Translations under genes and position numbers: made by a program | Shown here: piece after piece, positions 1 through 10,108 of the stretch | Layout: every line of letters starts with the position of its first letter | Numbering within the stretch: the stretch's first letter is position 1 | DNA from: Paracyclopina nana | Taxonomy: Eukaryota > Arthropoda > Copepoda > Cyclopoida > Cyclopettidae | Length of the DNA: 64,000 nucleotides | Direction: 5' to 3' | Assembly (NCBI GenBank): GCA_019096065.1 | Contig: JAGUCH010000002.1 | Span: 5,468,501-5,532,500 of the forward strand | The notes under the pieces: generated by a model | What the model was told of the DNA's origin: nothing | The model's database searches: none | What the model saw: only the letters and a program-made list of their open reading frames with translations

Positions 1-883
1 GCTCTTCAGAAAGTTCAAGGATGTCAGCGACATTTGAGCTCACCAAGTTGGTCTCTTCACTTTTAAATGGCTTGTACGGCAATTCTATCCTATACAATGA
101 CCCGTATTTGGTCATGATAAAGCACTTAACTCCTTCGGTTTTAAAATTCGTTGCATACCCTATGGGTATCTTGATTTTCTCCACCTTCCGTGCTGATTTC
201 GTCAATTGCCATAAAATTCCATCATGATTAAGCACTACCACAGTGTTTCGGTCTAAAAATTTCACAACTTTCAAGTCATAGCAGAGAGTATCATCGGTGC
301 TCGATACTTTTGCTTGCCTAGAATCTTATCAATTATGTCAGTGGAGTCCTTGGCGCCAGGCCGTAAAAGGGAGAGTAATGCTCCAATTCTATCCGTCTCT
401 TCAAATTTGGGCACATGGCACCGAGAATGAAGTGCTCCTTGGAAACATTTGTCTGCTAAGAAAACGCATAATTTTTGTCAACTATTGCCATCCAAGAAGT
501 AGGTGTTACATTCGGGCATTTTAGGACACCAACGTTAGAATTGCAGCACTGAAACGTCTCCAGATCCGTGGCCTCGATGTACACTTGCTCATGGCCTTTT
601 TATGTATTGAAAAGACAATATTCTCTTCAATACAAAAAGCAATAGCTTCTTTCTTAAATTTCACTTTTAACTCATGTTCAGAATGATAACTTGCCGCTTC
701 TATGGCTGTTGAGCAGGGTCTCTTGTTAGGTGGCTCGTTGCAAAAAATATCGTCAGGATCAGAAATATCCAAGTGCCGAATGGATGTTGGCAGTTGGTAG
801 AGTCCACTTTTACAACAGGCATAAATCCTATCTCGAAACATAACGAAATCGAGAGGCAATTCGTCCGTCCGCCAACGAGCCAT
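1..883 (-). CDS. Unrecognised protein, N-terminal part; frame broken in A-runs; cut by window edge
   Basis: The gene starts at an ATG at 883 and runs leftwards off the window. The first 120 codons (521-883) are open. Protein-like reading then continues in other frames down to base 1. The changes of frame fall at three short A-runs (T on the plus strand, 597-601, 472-476, 308-311), and at each one extra A would keep a single frame of about 290 codons. The frame after the last one reads DDTLCYDLKVVKF and on to the edge. The alternating hydrophobic strands and short loops look beta-propeller-like, but I do not recognise a family and assign no function. The most likely reading is one intact gene with base-calling losses. 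A decayed gene is possible. Confidence 0.5.
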
Positions 884-1286
884 TTTTGACCAGAGTCGAT
901 TTGACGGAAAACTTGATTTTTGTTTACTGATGGGTTGCGTTGACGGAACTACAAATTATTGCGCTCCTACGCATGGGAAGGCCCAAAGTGCCATATTTGT
1001 ATGCGCCCGCGTAGGCCTAACTCTGACTCGCAAATCGTTGGACAAATGCTTGATTTAAGTTTTCTACACATAAGTTTATTGGTTGCAGTATGTTGTTCCA
1101 TTAGTACAAAATGAAGAAGTTTTCATACAAGTACACATTCAGAAAGAAATATTTTGAGCTACGACGTTAAGTTGTTGCTTAAAAGTCCATAAATCTAAAA
1201 CAATTTTAAAAAACGGATCTTGATCTTCCTTCTTCATATACTGATGTGGGTGAGGAGGCTAAGTGGAAGTATTCAGGTGTTCTTCT
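884..1286. other. Spacer without a gene
   Basis: About 400 bp between the ATG of the unrecognised minus-strand gene and the stop of the small gene upstream of it. It is A/T-rich with no open frame I can defend. It presumably holds the 3' UTR of the small gene and the promoter or 5' UTR of the next. Confidence 0.5.
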
Positions 1287-1511
1287 TCAGTTAGGGGTTG
1301 TTGCAGCTGGCTCAATTGAGGCCTCGTGGTCGGAAGAGGTACTTGCAGAAGAAGTGGTGTCTTGTGTGGTTGTCATCATTCCATCAAAGTAAGCCTTTAG
1401 CAATGATAAGTGTTCATCAGAAATATACTTCTGGAAGAGAAAAACGAAACACTGAAACCTATGCCTTCAGCTATTGCTACGATCTCGTTTTACCTTGAAA
1501 TGTACAGTCAT
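1287..1511 (-). CDS. Small two-exon gene, 53-aa hypothetical protein
   Basis: Exon 1 (1494-1511) encodes MTVHFK and is followed by a donor GTAAAACG. A 63-nt intron (1431-1493) ends in TTTTTCTCTTCCAG, and exon 2 (1287-1430) runs in phase to TGA. The product is 53 residues: a basic/hydrophobic first half containing KYISDEHLSLLKAYFDGMM, then a Thr/Ser-rich acidic tail ending PAATTPN. An in-frame TAA lies just before the ATG, so no longer start exists in that exon. I do not recognise the family. It lies about 70 bp downstream of the poly(A) signal of the LEM-protein gene on the same strand. The exon boundaries are good matches to the short-intron style of this genome. The small size keeps confidence moderate, and it could be the last exons of a longer gene. 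Confidence 0.4.
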
Positions 1512-1577
1512 GTCTTTTGTTTAACTTGATGGTATGAGTTGGTGTTAGAGAAAGTAAATTTTACAAAAAAGTGCCAC

Positions 1578-1583
1578 TTTATT
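1578..1583 (-). terminator. Poly(A) signal of the LEM-protein gene
   Basis: AATAAA on the minus strand, 8 nt past the TAA at 1591-1593. Confidence 0.6.
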
Positions 1584-1590
1584 CTACATT

Positions 1591-2679
1591 TTATGCCTTT
1601 CGCTTCTGCAAATATTTTGGAAGGATTAGTAGGATTAGCTCAACTCCCAATAAATGAAAAACTTACCGAGCTTACGTAGTAGGCAAGAGCTGCTATGATA
1701 AGCAACATGAAGAAACCAGGCAAGAATCTCAGGACTTTGGACATCAAGGTCGAGCCACCCAAAACGCCGTTGGATTCAGATGTCTCTTTGTTGTACACAA
1801 TATCCTGGCTGATGGAGCCGTCTTTATTCTTGACCATGGTCTGAGTGGTAGTCTCGGTGACTTTGTACGAGTGAATGCTCCTTCTTGGAGTGGGAGTGAA
1901 TCTCTCCTCATTTTTTCAGCTGGAGCACCTAAAATCATGTTTTAGTTTCATTGTTGAGAATTCTTTATCTTGTCTTTATGGCGCTACCTCCGAATCGTTG
2001 ACGGAGAGAAGTTCCCAAGGCTTTAAGGGGGATGAGTCTCCCATCTTGGCTTTACTTGGAGTGGATTTACGCGATGACTTTCTTATGGTAACTGAGGGTT
2101 GGGCTTCCTCTTCAGTGTTGTTTGCAGCCTCCTCTTCATCAGCCGAGAACTCAGCAACAGACTTGTCCAATGGTTTGTTTCCATTCACTACCTCATCATG
2201 GCCGTTTTGTGTACCATTATCCACTTCATTTGTCCCTTCTCTCATCAAGACAGCCAACTTCTTCCGGTACAAAGACCTTGTAGAGTCTAAAAAAGAATAG
2301 ATCACCAAGCACCGACTACTTGCAATGAACATACCAACAATTGGACCAATTTCTTCAACTCCATATTTCTTAAGGTAGGAAACTAGCTCTTCGTCATCAA
2401 GAGCGTCAATGCGGACATCGCCAACAATGAGGCTATTGTCCTCTGTGAGCTCCTTGCCGTTTTTTCGGTTGTCGTTTTAGAGGACTTTGACACCTTTTTG
2501 GGCTTCTTCAATGGGGAGTCTTCATCATCGCTTGAAAATTCTCCCGCTTGCTCCTCATGCGGGGCAACAAATTCCTCGTAGAGTGCGACCAATTCGTCTT
2601 TCTTGGCCGACGAGAAGTTTCTCTCGACTCCATGGTTGACGAGGGCGGATTTGAGCTCGTCTTTTGTTAGGCCTGCCAT
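1591..2679 (-). CDS. LAP2/thymopoietin-like LEM-domain inner nuclear membrane protein
   Basis: Four exons: 2335-2679, 1988-2286, 1667-1928 and 1591-1605, with introns of 48, 59 and 61 nt. Exon 1 starts with a LEM-like fold (LTKDELKSALVNHGVERNFS), then an acidic/Lys linker, then the first half of a true LEM domain (DDEELVSYLKKYGVEEIGPIV). Exon 2 finishes it with DSTRSLYRKKL and continues with a Ser/Lys-rich nucleoplasmic region. Exon 3 ends in a single membrane segment (FLPGFFMLLIIAALAYY), and exon 4 adds only KRKA. LEM plus LEM-like plus a C-terminal anchor is the layout of LAP2. LEM domains bind BAF and tie chromatin to the inner nuclear membrane. The frame needs one extra A in the run at 2460-2465 and apparently two at 1911-1916, most likely base-calling losses. 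Confidence 0.75.
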
Positions 2680-3340
2680 CGCTTTAAATGAATATGCTCA
2701 ATTACCGTGGCGCAATCGCTAGTCAGGCCCTTGAATCGTTGTTTAGGCAGGCTTCAAAGTCGCCGTCACTATTTATATAAACTCTGGCCGATCAATTTAC
2801 CGGACGGCGTGGAAAATCGAAAACTACCTCAATCCAACGCATTATTCGACGCTTCGTTTACTTTTCCATCCTCAAATTTGCTCATTATGCTTTCAATCGG
2901 AATGAAACGTTAAATACGACGAGTATAGTACCTTTTAAGCAAAGGCTGTTATTTTATGAAATACAATTTAAATTCTTTTGCTTGAACTTTTGTCCAATTT
3001 TTCTTGTTCAACTTGCTCCTCTTCGCTGAGTTGGCAGGGCGTCAAAATTGTTGTTCCTTTTTGTGAAACTTTTACATTAACTCTAAGGCTTTTTCCTTCT
3101 TTCCAAAGCTACTTCATCCAGCAATTAGAGTGATGAGGTTAGTGTGAAGGCAGTTTTTGATCTTTAATTACTGCCTTTAAATGAAAATAGCCTTTGAAAA
3201 CAAGAATCAATGCAGTTTTGCCCATATTTAAATGCCATCCGAGAAAAGTCGGGACTATTACGATCCATCCACAGATTGTTACCAAAACAATCTTTACATG
3301 TGCGTTTCACTGAACTAGCTCAAAAAGAAAGAGTGGAGAA
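2680..3340. other. Divergent spacer between the LEM-protein and PNO1 genes
   Basis: 661 bp between two divergent start codons, so it must contain both promoters. I see no TATA box at a convincing distance and no coding or repeat structure. Confidence 0.5.
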
Positions 3341-4080
3341 ATGGAGGTTGACTTGAATGAAGGGCAAATGGTGTCTCGAAAGCGGAAAATGTCAAGAGGT
3401 AAGAGCCACAAATCGAAAAATCTTCTATTGTCTTACTATTCATGCCGATTTCAGGAAAGGCAATGGATGTGGAAAATGGAATTGAAGGAGCTGCCAAAAC
3501 TCACCAACCTAAAGCTAAGCGAGAGAGACCTGAGGATCCTGAAGTGAAAAAAGTGTTTGTTCCTCCTCACAGATACACACCGCTCAAGGAGAGCTGGATG
3601 AAATTATTCACTCCGGTTGTTGAGCACTTGAAGCTTCAAATCAGATTCAACTTGAAATCAAGAAACGTTGAAATCAAAGCAGGCAAGGAAACGCAAGATG
3701 TTGCCAACGTGCAAAAAGCGGCAGATTTTGTCAAAGCATTCATTCTTGGATTCGACGTGGATGACGCCCTGGCTTTGCTCAGATTGGATGATCTGTTCTT
3801 GGATTCCTTTGAGGTGCAAGACGTCAAGTCTCTCAAGGGTGATCACCTTGCTAGAGCAGTGGGAAGGTTGGCTGGTAAAGGAGGCCGTACCAAGTATACC
3901 ATCGAAAATGTGACCAAGACCAGAATTGTACTAGCAGATACTAAAGTGCACATCCTTGGGTCCTACCAGAATATTCAAATTGCAAAACGTGCCATTTGCA
4001 ATCTCATTTTGGGCAGCCCTCCATCAAAAGTGTATGGTACACTAAGAACCGTTGCTGCAAGATCTAGCGAGAGATTCTAA
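3341..4080 (+). CDS. PNO1: RNA-binding protein PNO1 (40S ribosome assembly)
   Basis: Two exons, 3341-3398 and 3455-4080, joined across a 56-nt intron ending GCCGATTTCAG; 227 aa. The N-terminus is basic and low-complexity. The body has the two KH modules of PNO1/Dim2: a divergent first one around residues 70-130 and a canonical second one with GRLAGKGGRTKYTIEN and KVHILGSYQNIQIAKRAI. The C-terminal stretch LGSPPSKVYGTLRTVAARSSERF is nearly diagnostic of the family. PNO1 binds the 3' end of pre-18S rRNA with NOB1 and is needed for 40S maturation in nucleolus and cytoplasm. The length is slightly below the human protein (252 aa), the difference lying in the N-terminal tail. No frame problems. 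Confidence 0.95.
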
Positions 4081-6245
4081 TGCACAGCTTTGTAATATTC
4101 ATGCAAGATTAAATATATCCTTTCAAGTAAAGCGCATTCTTGGCTTAAGCCTTATTTCAGTAATTTGAAAGTTTTTCATTGTAACATGATAATAATGGAA
4201 TTATTTGACTTTGAGACTAGCCCTTTTTTCTAGACTAGTCCCTTATCAACTAGGGATTGATAGGAAAAAGTATGTATTTAATCACGTTAGCTAAATTGAA
4301 ATCGTATCATTTTATTAAAAAATCAATGAAAATGAGATAGGTTTGTTTAGAACCAGATGATTTTCATGATTTTAACGATCAAAAATTAGGAAGTTGGAAC
4401 AGGTTTATTTGAAAATGTATTTATTTTCTCTCTTACAGAAATTGCGAGCGGTTATAGCATGCTAAAGTTCTCAGTCTTGTCACACACCATATTGATGGTG
4501 AGGTACAAGCATGTTAGATGGGAGAGCCGAATTTGAGGATATTCGGAGATTTTTTCACTTCATAAATGTTTTTAGGTCGATTTGGAGAAATAGCCATGCT
4601 CGCTTAATTTATGGCCGGCATAATTTCGAAACGGTGCGTGTTTGGTAAGCTGCCTCTCCCTTGGGTTGAGGCACTGGTTTTTTTTGCTGCAACATTCGAG
4701 AATCTTGAATTGCTCAATTTTTGGTTCACTAAAAAAAATATTTCTTATTATATTGGATACATTACGAATCTTTTATTTCATTTCATGGCTTTACTTGAAA
4801 AAGGTATTTCTTATTTTGTTCGATACATTATGTGGCTTCTTTACGTAATTTCATGAATAACTTCATTCACCTCCATTTCAATGTCACCTAGCGCAATGAT
4901 TATTCTAAAATAGTTGCTAGGTGCAGTGAGCTACGAATTAACTTGCATTTTGATATTTTAAATCACGAGGCTCGAAATTCTTAAATTACGCAAGATCTTT
5001 TTTAAAGTCTCTCCCATCAATAATATCCCCATGCTCATGCACTTTATCTTGAAGTAAAGCCAAAATGTCAATCGAAAAAACCTTAGAATATCATGAGGCT
5101 GACTGGTCTTACGTTCGGATGATTAGAGATTAACTTAATTTGCATTATGTTGATTGCATATCCGAAAAAATATTGGTTTAAAAACACCGCAACTCACAAA
5201 AAGTTTTGCTTTTCGCTTATAAATAAGACAGGCCACGCTATATCAGTATCATTAAGCGAAGCCAAGCTACTTGAACTCAATTCCAAACTATGCAATGTGT
5301 CTTTGTCCTGTTTTTATGCGTAAGCTTAATTGTTCTTCATAAGTGAGCGGATCAAGCGGGGCACGATTAGCTTGTTTTTATTTAGAACTGTTGGTGTCTA
5401 ACCAACTGGTCATAGTATAATAATGTATAGCTAATTAGAAAGTCATAAGTGTTTCGATATGGAAACTGGTCACGCAAACCTTCTTATTATTGTCTGTTGG
5501 CATAATGAATTCATAAGGTACGGTCACTTTACGACGACGTTGTGTGTGATTGCATACGATTCACCTGGTGATCTGATCAAATATTCACACGAGCACAAAT
5601 TGAGGGGCACAAAAAGGGGAAGAGTCCTCGAATAAGCAGGTGTAATATTGTAGTGGCTTACACGTACAATAATTCTCATTTGACCCATGCCATGCGCATG
5701 GATCATCCAACATTAGACGTTCCGCTAGGGTGGCACCGATCAACGGAAAAATCACCACACCAACGTAATTAGAAGGGAATATTTCGTGCGAAAAATATGT
5801 TAGCGGATCGTGAAACAGCATCATTCGAAAAATTAAAAAATCCAAAATTGGCGTCTATGAATGTTCCACCGTGCTTGTGAAATTGATGCAATCTATATCA
5901 AAGTATTTTAAAACGTTAGCCGATTGAGCAATCAATCCATGCAACCACTAATTATTATGTGCCGAAATATGATTACCAATGCAAATATTAGGTAAGTGAC
6001 TTTCGCTTGCAAAGATCATCGAAGTACCATGAGATTGAGCATGTAACGCCGTTAAATTAGGCATATAATAATCTACGCAAAGTGGAGCATTGTCGTTACC
6101 GGTGAAAGGGACGCCCTAGCAGTTCGTTTTGGAAGCAAAAAGCCACCGCTACACAAAAGCAACGCTAATGATTACTTACTTTGAACCAAAACTGCTTTCA
6201 CGCGCAAATTATTCGTAGTCACTGACCAAGTCCTCAGGGAGCAAC
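4081..6245. other. Intergenic, A/T-rich; a short imperfect tandem duplication
   Basis: No supported gene over 2.1 kb. At about 4737-4855 a unit of some 65 bp (containing tatttcttat...gatacatta) occurs twice in tandem with many differences. The open frame across it is a by-product of low-complexity T-rich DNA. A TATA box with a possible orphan first exon at 5218-5325 is listed separately. A minus-strand open frame at 5585-5845 contains six cysteines near its end but no convincing gene structure. Confidence 0.5.
5218..5325 (+). promoter_or_regulatory. TATA box, initiator and possible orphan signal-peptide exon
   Basis: TATAAATA at 5218-5225, an initiator-like TCAGT about 25 bp on, then ATG at 5290 encoding MQCVFVLFLC, directly followed by a donor GTAAGC at 5320. 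This is the layout of the secreted genes at 29.3 and 60.0 kb (TATA, short leader, few-codon hydrophobic first exon, phase-0 donor). I found no matching second exon downstream, so it may be a remnant or chance. Confidence 0.3.
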
Positions 6246-6911
6246 ATGATTAGCGGGCAAAAGGCCATCTTCTCTCATTCGCTGTTGCCTGAACCGTTTT
6301 TCTTGCCCGCTCCTCCAACTTTGACCAAGTGCGAGCCAAATGATCATAAATTGGTGGACTGTAAGTCTTCGTCTTAGCCGGGTCGAAAGCAAATGTCTAC
6401 ATCTCGCCTTTCAGCCTCTTCACTGCTGACGCAAGCCCTGGCCAGGACTGGGCCCAAAAGGCCCAGAGGGGAGAAGAAGCCCATACCGGAAGAGCAGAAG
6501 GATGACCGATATTTCGAGCGTCGGAAACGGAACAACTTGGCAGCGAAGAAATCACGCGACCAACGCAAAATGCGCGAGGATGCGATTGCCGCACGAGCAG
6601 GCTTTTTGGAAAAGGAGAACGCCATCTTGCGGACGCACGTGCTAGCCTTGCAGGAGGAACGCAACTCGCTGCAGGGCTTGATTTTAAGGAGGCAACTGCA
6701 GCAGAAACAAAAAGCCCTGATGAACTTGGTCGTAGAACAGCAGCAAAAGCAACTGCACTTCATGGAAATGCTCAAGATGCAGCAACTGCTGCAGACCAAA
6801 TCCGAGGCGGTCGTGGATTTGAGCACCACAACTGCCAACTGCGAGCTCGCCGAGGCAAAAGATGTGAGTGGGGAAGAAGATGTTGGGGAATTGACCATTG
6901 CGGAAACTTGA
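6246..6911 (+). CDS. PAR/C-EBP-type bZIP transcription factor
   Basis: Two exons, 6246-6360 and 6415-6911, 203 aa. The 54-nt intron (GTAAGT ... CTCGCCTTTCAG) is a multiple of three and contains an in-frame TAG at 6375-6377, so an unspliced reading would wrongly start at 6393. Exon 1 is a Pro-rich head ([18 protein letters not shown]). From about residue 66 the basic region [20 protein letters not shown] with [19 protein letters not shown] is typical of the PAR family (HLF/DBP/TEF, Pdp1, NFIL3/vrille relatives). It is followed by a Gln-rich coiled coil and an acidic tail. Such factors bind DNA as dimers, often in circadian or metabolic control. Which PAR member this is cannot be told. The short N-terminus lacks an obvious full PAR domain. 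Confidence 0.85.
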
Positions 6912-8569
6912 GGTTTTTGAGCTCACTGACATTCTCGACCTTTCTACCCAAGCTGACTTTCACTGATCCATACTATATATGCGTTTCATAACAGTTTTCA
7001 TTCTTGGAATTAAAGCACCGATTTGAATGAAAACAACGTCTCTCATCAATCATATCTACAGACCGTCCTATAGGTATTTTTGAGTTGGAATCTCACTAAA
7101 GTGAAGAATGAGTCTAGTGGCGCCGAAAGCTTTCTGAAAATGTTATGGACCATGAAGGGGGTAACTTTGGAGCAAAATTGAGGAACCTTCCATCAGAGGA
7201 TTTTTCTTCATTTTTTTGCACAGAGTCAGCCAAATGTTGGCACTTTCAACTAAAAGAATAAAAAATGACTGATTTTTGCTTGGAGCCAGATATTGCCCAT
7301 AAGAGTGGCTAATTTTAGCCAATATAGCTTTGTTAAACAGACTTGAGATTCATGACGTAAAAATGTGTTATGGACAGTATTTTATGTTCACACTTTAAGT
7401 TTTTTAAATGGTGCTAGTTGCAAGAATTAAGTTTGTAAGTTGCTTATTTGAGATTTCAACTCTGAAAATATTTTTCAATGGGCTGTAGCTAGCTTTTTTT
7501 ATTTTCTCTTAAATGAGGTTTGAGTGCTTTCTAATACTTTATAATAAAAACACACCAGTTAACTAAAAGTTTCGTTAAAATGAACTTAAAGGTAATGAGC
7601 TAATAATCAAAATTCATTTTGTGGGATATTCAGCAACTTTTATTTTTGTCATGATTGTGTTGGATCATTTTGGGGGTGCATATACATAAAAGTCACTAGT
7701 TTTTGTCAAATAACTGCCCCTAAAATTGAAATCACCTAAAGACAAAAACATAAGTTACTCCACTTACCCCATAATTATACTTTTAATTTTCAGTTTAGGC
7801 ATCTTCGGTTTTTTTCTTAGAAACTAAGGTTTCATAATTAAACCAATTTTTAAAAGAAATCTTAATGCCGGTATCCTCAAAGTTGCCCCCTAAAAATCAT
7901 GTTTTGCCCCTTGGAGCACAGTGGGTATTCATGATGATAACTTTAATGCCATTTTGGGGAGACCCTTAGGGGATATAACATTGCGCAAATAATGGGTTCA
8001 TGAATGTTGCTTCTTATGGACACCAGGGGGTCGAAAGATTTACTGGAAAAGAATTTCTCAAAACTTTGGGGCTCATTTCTCCGCTCAGGGGAGTCCAAGG
8101 ACAAAACCCTTTGACACAGTTAGAACCCTCCAATTGATCCATAACATTTTCAAAAAGCTTTCGCGGTGCCACTAAACTCACTCTTCACTTTAGTGAGATT
8201 TTAACCTTCTTATTGAAGCGTGAAGAGATCTTCTGAATTTTTGGAATATTTTTTTGATAAAAATATAAAATATGCCAAAAATGAAGAAATAAAAAAATCA
8301 ACGATTTTTCTTGTGCATTATTTATTAAAAAAAATAATAACAAGTATAGGAAAAGTCGCGCATTGTAAAAATCACGCGGTTCATTTCCAAAAGCGTATCC
8401 TGTGCATCCTAACTTTAAAGAAGAATCAAGTGGAATGTCAAAAAGTGATCACGGCCGCCCAATAATAGCGCGAGAGCGCATCTAGCTCGAGCCGTGTTAA
8501 CGATCAAGCGCTCGAGCAATCTATTTTCGAACTGTCACAACAGCGGCATTCAAACTTAGGGAGGCAAAC
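6912..8569. other. Intergenic region largely filled by an inverted-repeat element
   Basis: 1.66 kb between the bZIP gene and SHCBP1. It holds the inverted-repeat element at 7090-8200 and otherwise A/T-rich sequence. Open frames here, such as the one from 8220, have no supporting structure. Confidence 0.6.
7090..8200. mobile_element. Non-autonomous DNA transposon with about 60-bp terminal inverted repeats
   Basis: The left arm 7090-7149 (atctcactaaagtgaagaat ... gaaaatgttatgga) is matched by the reverse complement of 8138-8200 with a handful of differences, including one small indel. The interior is about 1 kb, A/T-rich, with no transposase frame. This is the structure of a MITE or foldback relic. 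No clear target duplication was found, so the exact ends are uncertain by a few bases. Confidence 0.7.
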
Positions 8570-10018
8570 ATGGACAAGGTTTCAGTTGAAGAATTCGAAT
8601 TTTCTTTGCATGAACGTGAGGACAAGATTCGTGCAATTCTTAGTTGTGGCAACCAAGATCTGGAGGCGAGTAGAATAATCTCAACAGAGGACGTACGTCG
8701 AAGATGGGCAAGATTCTTGGAGATTTCCCTGATGCCTTGCCCATGGCTGGCATTAGCCAACAAGTCCGCCGACGATTCCAAACTGGTCGATGTTGTGCAA
8801 ATTGATTGGACGCAACTGAAGGCCACTGTTGAAGTGCTTAAGGACGCACAAGAGAATCTCGAGACTTTTGAAGTGAGCTTGGCCTCTCTGTTCCCCTTGG
8901 GCATTGAGGAAGACAAGGCTCAAATCCGTGCTTCTTCCGAAGCTCTGGACCATTTGCGGTTCTTTCTGGATCACCTTTGGTTTCCTTGGGACGAAGACGA
9001 TGATGGCGAGGACGACGAAAGCGGCAGCTGGATCGATGAACACTTGTCGCTGCGTTTCTTGGCGGTTGAGTGCCACAAAAATGAAACCTCAGACACGTTC
9101 ACTGTGCTCAAAAAGCTTGCGAGGAAGTATTGCGAACTCAAGTTGGAGCTGACAGATGCCGAACTCGAAGACAATCTGGTCCTAAGCATGAGGCTGGAGC
9201 ATCACTTGGACAACATTGCCAAAAAGGCTACCATCGCTGAAAATACAGAGCTGTACGAGGATTTCTTGAAGCAACGGCGGCTTGAGAAGGAGCAACGTCG
9301 AGCATTTGATATTGCCCGAGGGTATTCGATTGACAGGCAAGCTGTCATGGTGTGGAATGGCGGCACTCAAGCCCAGCTAACTGACTTTGTGTCAAGAGCT
9401 GCTCAGATGATTCCTTTTGATGATGCCCACGTTTTGATGAAGGACACGTTGCAAGATGCCATCGACTGCTGCGTGCCAGGCGATGTCATTCTGGTCAACA
9501 AAGGCGAGCATCTCGTGGAAGATTTCGGAGATCTGATCAAGTGTCTCAAAATTTTCGGAGTGGATGGGCGTGACAAGACCAGGGTTATCGTGGACTCGGG
9601 ATTTGGGTATGAGGCGGTTATCAGGGGAGCGGGCAGCACATGGCATCTGGAGAATCTGGTCTTGCTATCCAAGACTGGCCAGGGAGGAATCTGGGTGAAG
9701 CAAGGAGCAAGCTTGACTTTGAAGGACTGCAGACTTACCAACTTCTCCACAGCTATTAAAGTCAGTGGTGGAGGTCAAGTTGTCATGAAATGGTCTGAAA
9801 TTGATGGCTGTCAAGTGGGAGCCGAGGTCGACGTCAACTCCATTCTAAGCGCAACGGGAGGCTTGGTGGAAGATTGCCTCACTGGGTTTGTAGTGGAGTC
9901 TCGTGACCTCGAAGACATTTCCAAATCGGGCGTCACTCTCAATGAAGTTGACAACTATGCGACTAACAAAATGAAAATTGTCCAGCCTGGTGTACAAATC
10001 AAGATAACCGAGGCTTAA
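8570..10018 (+). CDS. SHCBP1: SHC SH2-domain binding protein 1 / Nessun dorma homologue
   Basis: Single exon, 482 aa, ATG at 8570 with in-frame stops upstream. The N-terminal half is helical and acidic (DEDDDGEDDESGSW near residue 140) and includes the segment LEDNLVLSMRLEHHLDNIAKK. From about residue 285 comes a right-handed beta-helix region with the family signature DTLQDAIDCCVPGDVILVNKG, followed by short repeated strands (WHLENLVLLSKTGQGGIWVK, SLTLKDCRLTNFSTAIKVSG). Drosophila Nessun dorma and vertebrate SHCBP1 share this layout and bind centralspindlin at the midzone and ring canals during cytokinesis. Human SHCBP1 is longer at the N-terminus. It converges with the XLF gene (90 bp between stops). 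Confidence 0.88.
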   Translation: MDKVSVEEFEFSLHEREDKIRAILSCGNQDLEASRIISTEDVRRRWARFLEISLMPCPWLALANKSADDSKLVDVVQIDWTQLKATVEVLKDAQENLETFEVSLASLFPLGIEEDKAQIRASSEALDHLRFFLDHLWFPWDEDDDGEDDESGSWIDEHLSLRFLAVECHKNETSDTFTVLKKLARKYCELKLELTDAELEDNLVLSMRLEHHLDNIAKKATIAENTELYEDFLKQRRLEKEQRRAFDIARGYSIDRQAVMVWNGGTQAQLTDFVSRAAQMIPFDDAHVLMKDTLQDAIDCCVPGDVILVNKGEHLVEDFGDLIKCLKIFGVDGRDKTRVIVDSGFGYEAVIRGAGSTWHLENLVLLSKTGQGGIWVKQGASLTLKDCRLTNFSTAIKVSGGGQVVMKWSEIDGCQVGAEVDVNSILSATGGLVEDCLTGFVVESRDLEDISKSGVTLNEVDNYATNKMKIVQPGVQIKITEA

Positions 10019-10108
10019 GGTGCTATAGCGTGTGCATGAGATACTAACCAAGCGTAACCTCTACTAAGTCATTAACAGAAATCAAGAGTTTTTAATATAA
10101 TGAACCAA

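Noticed and set aside
4230..4262. Short palindrome around CTAGACTAGTC
   Set aside because: Too short and without flanking structure; expected by chance in a region of this composition.
4611..4856. Open frame with hydrophobic segments
   Set aside because: Arises from a T-rich imperfect tandem duplication; the hydrophobic residues are what T-rich DNA encodes by chance.
5585..5845. Minus-strand frame with six cysteines near its C-terminus, resembling a small secreted Cys-rich peptide
   Set aside because: The only hydrophobic stretch is internal, there is no promoter or splice structure, and the cysteines are not in a pattern I recognise.
6361..6377. A 17-nt ultra-short intron (GTAAGT...TTAG) in the bZIP gene
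   Set aside because: It would put the bZIP region out of frame. The acceptor at 6414 gives a normal 54-nt intron and the right phase.
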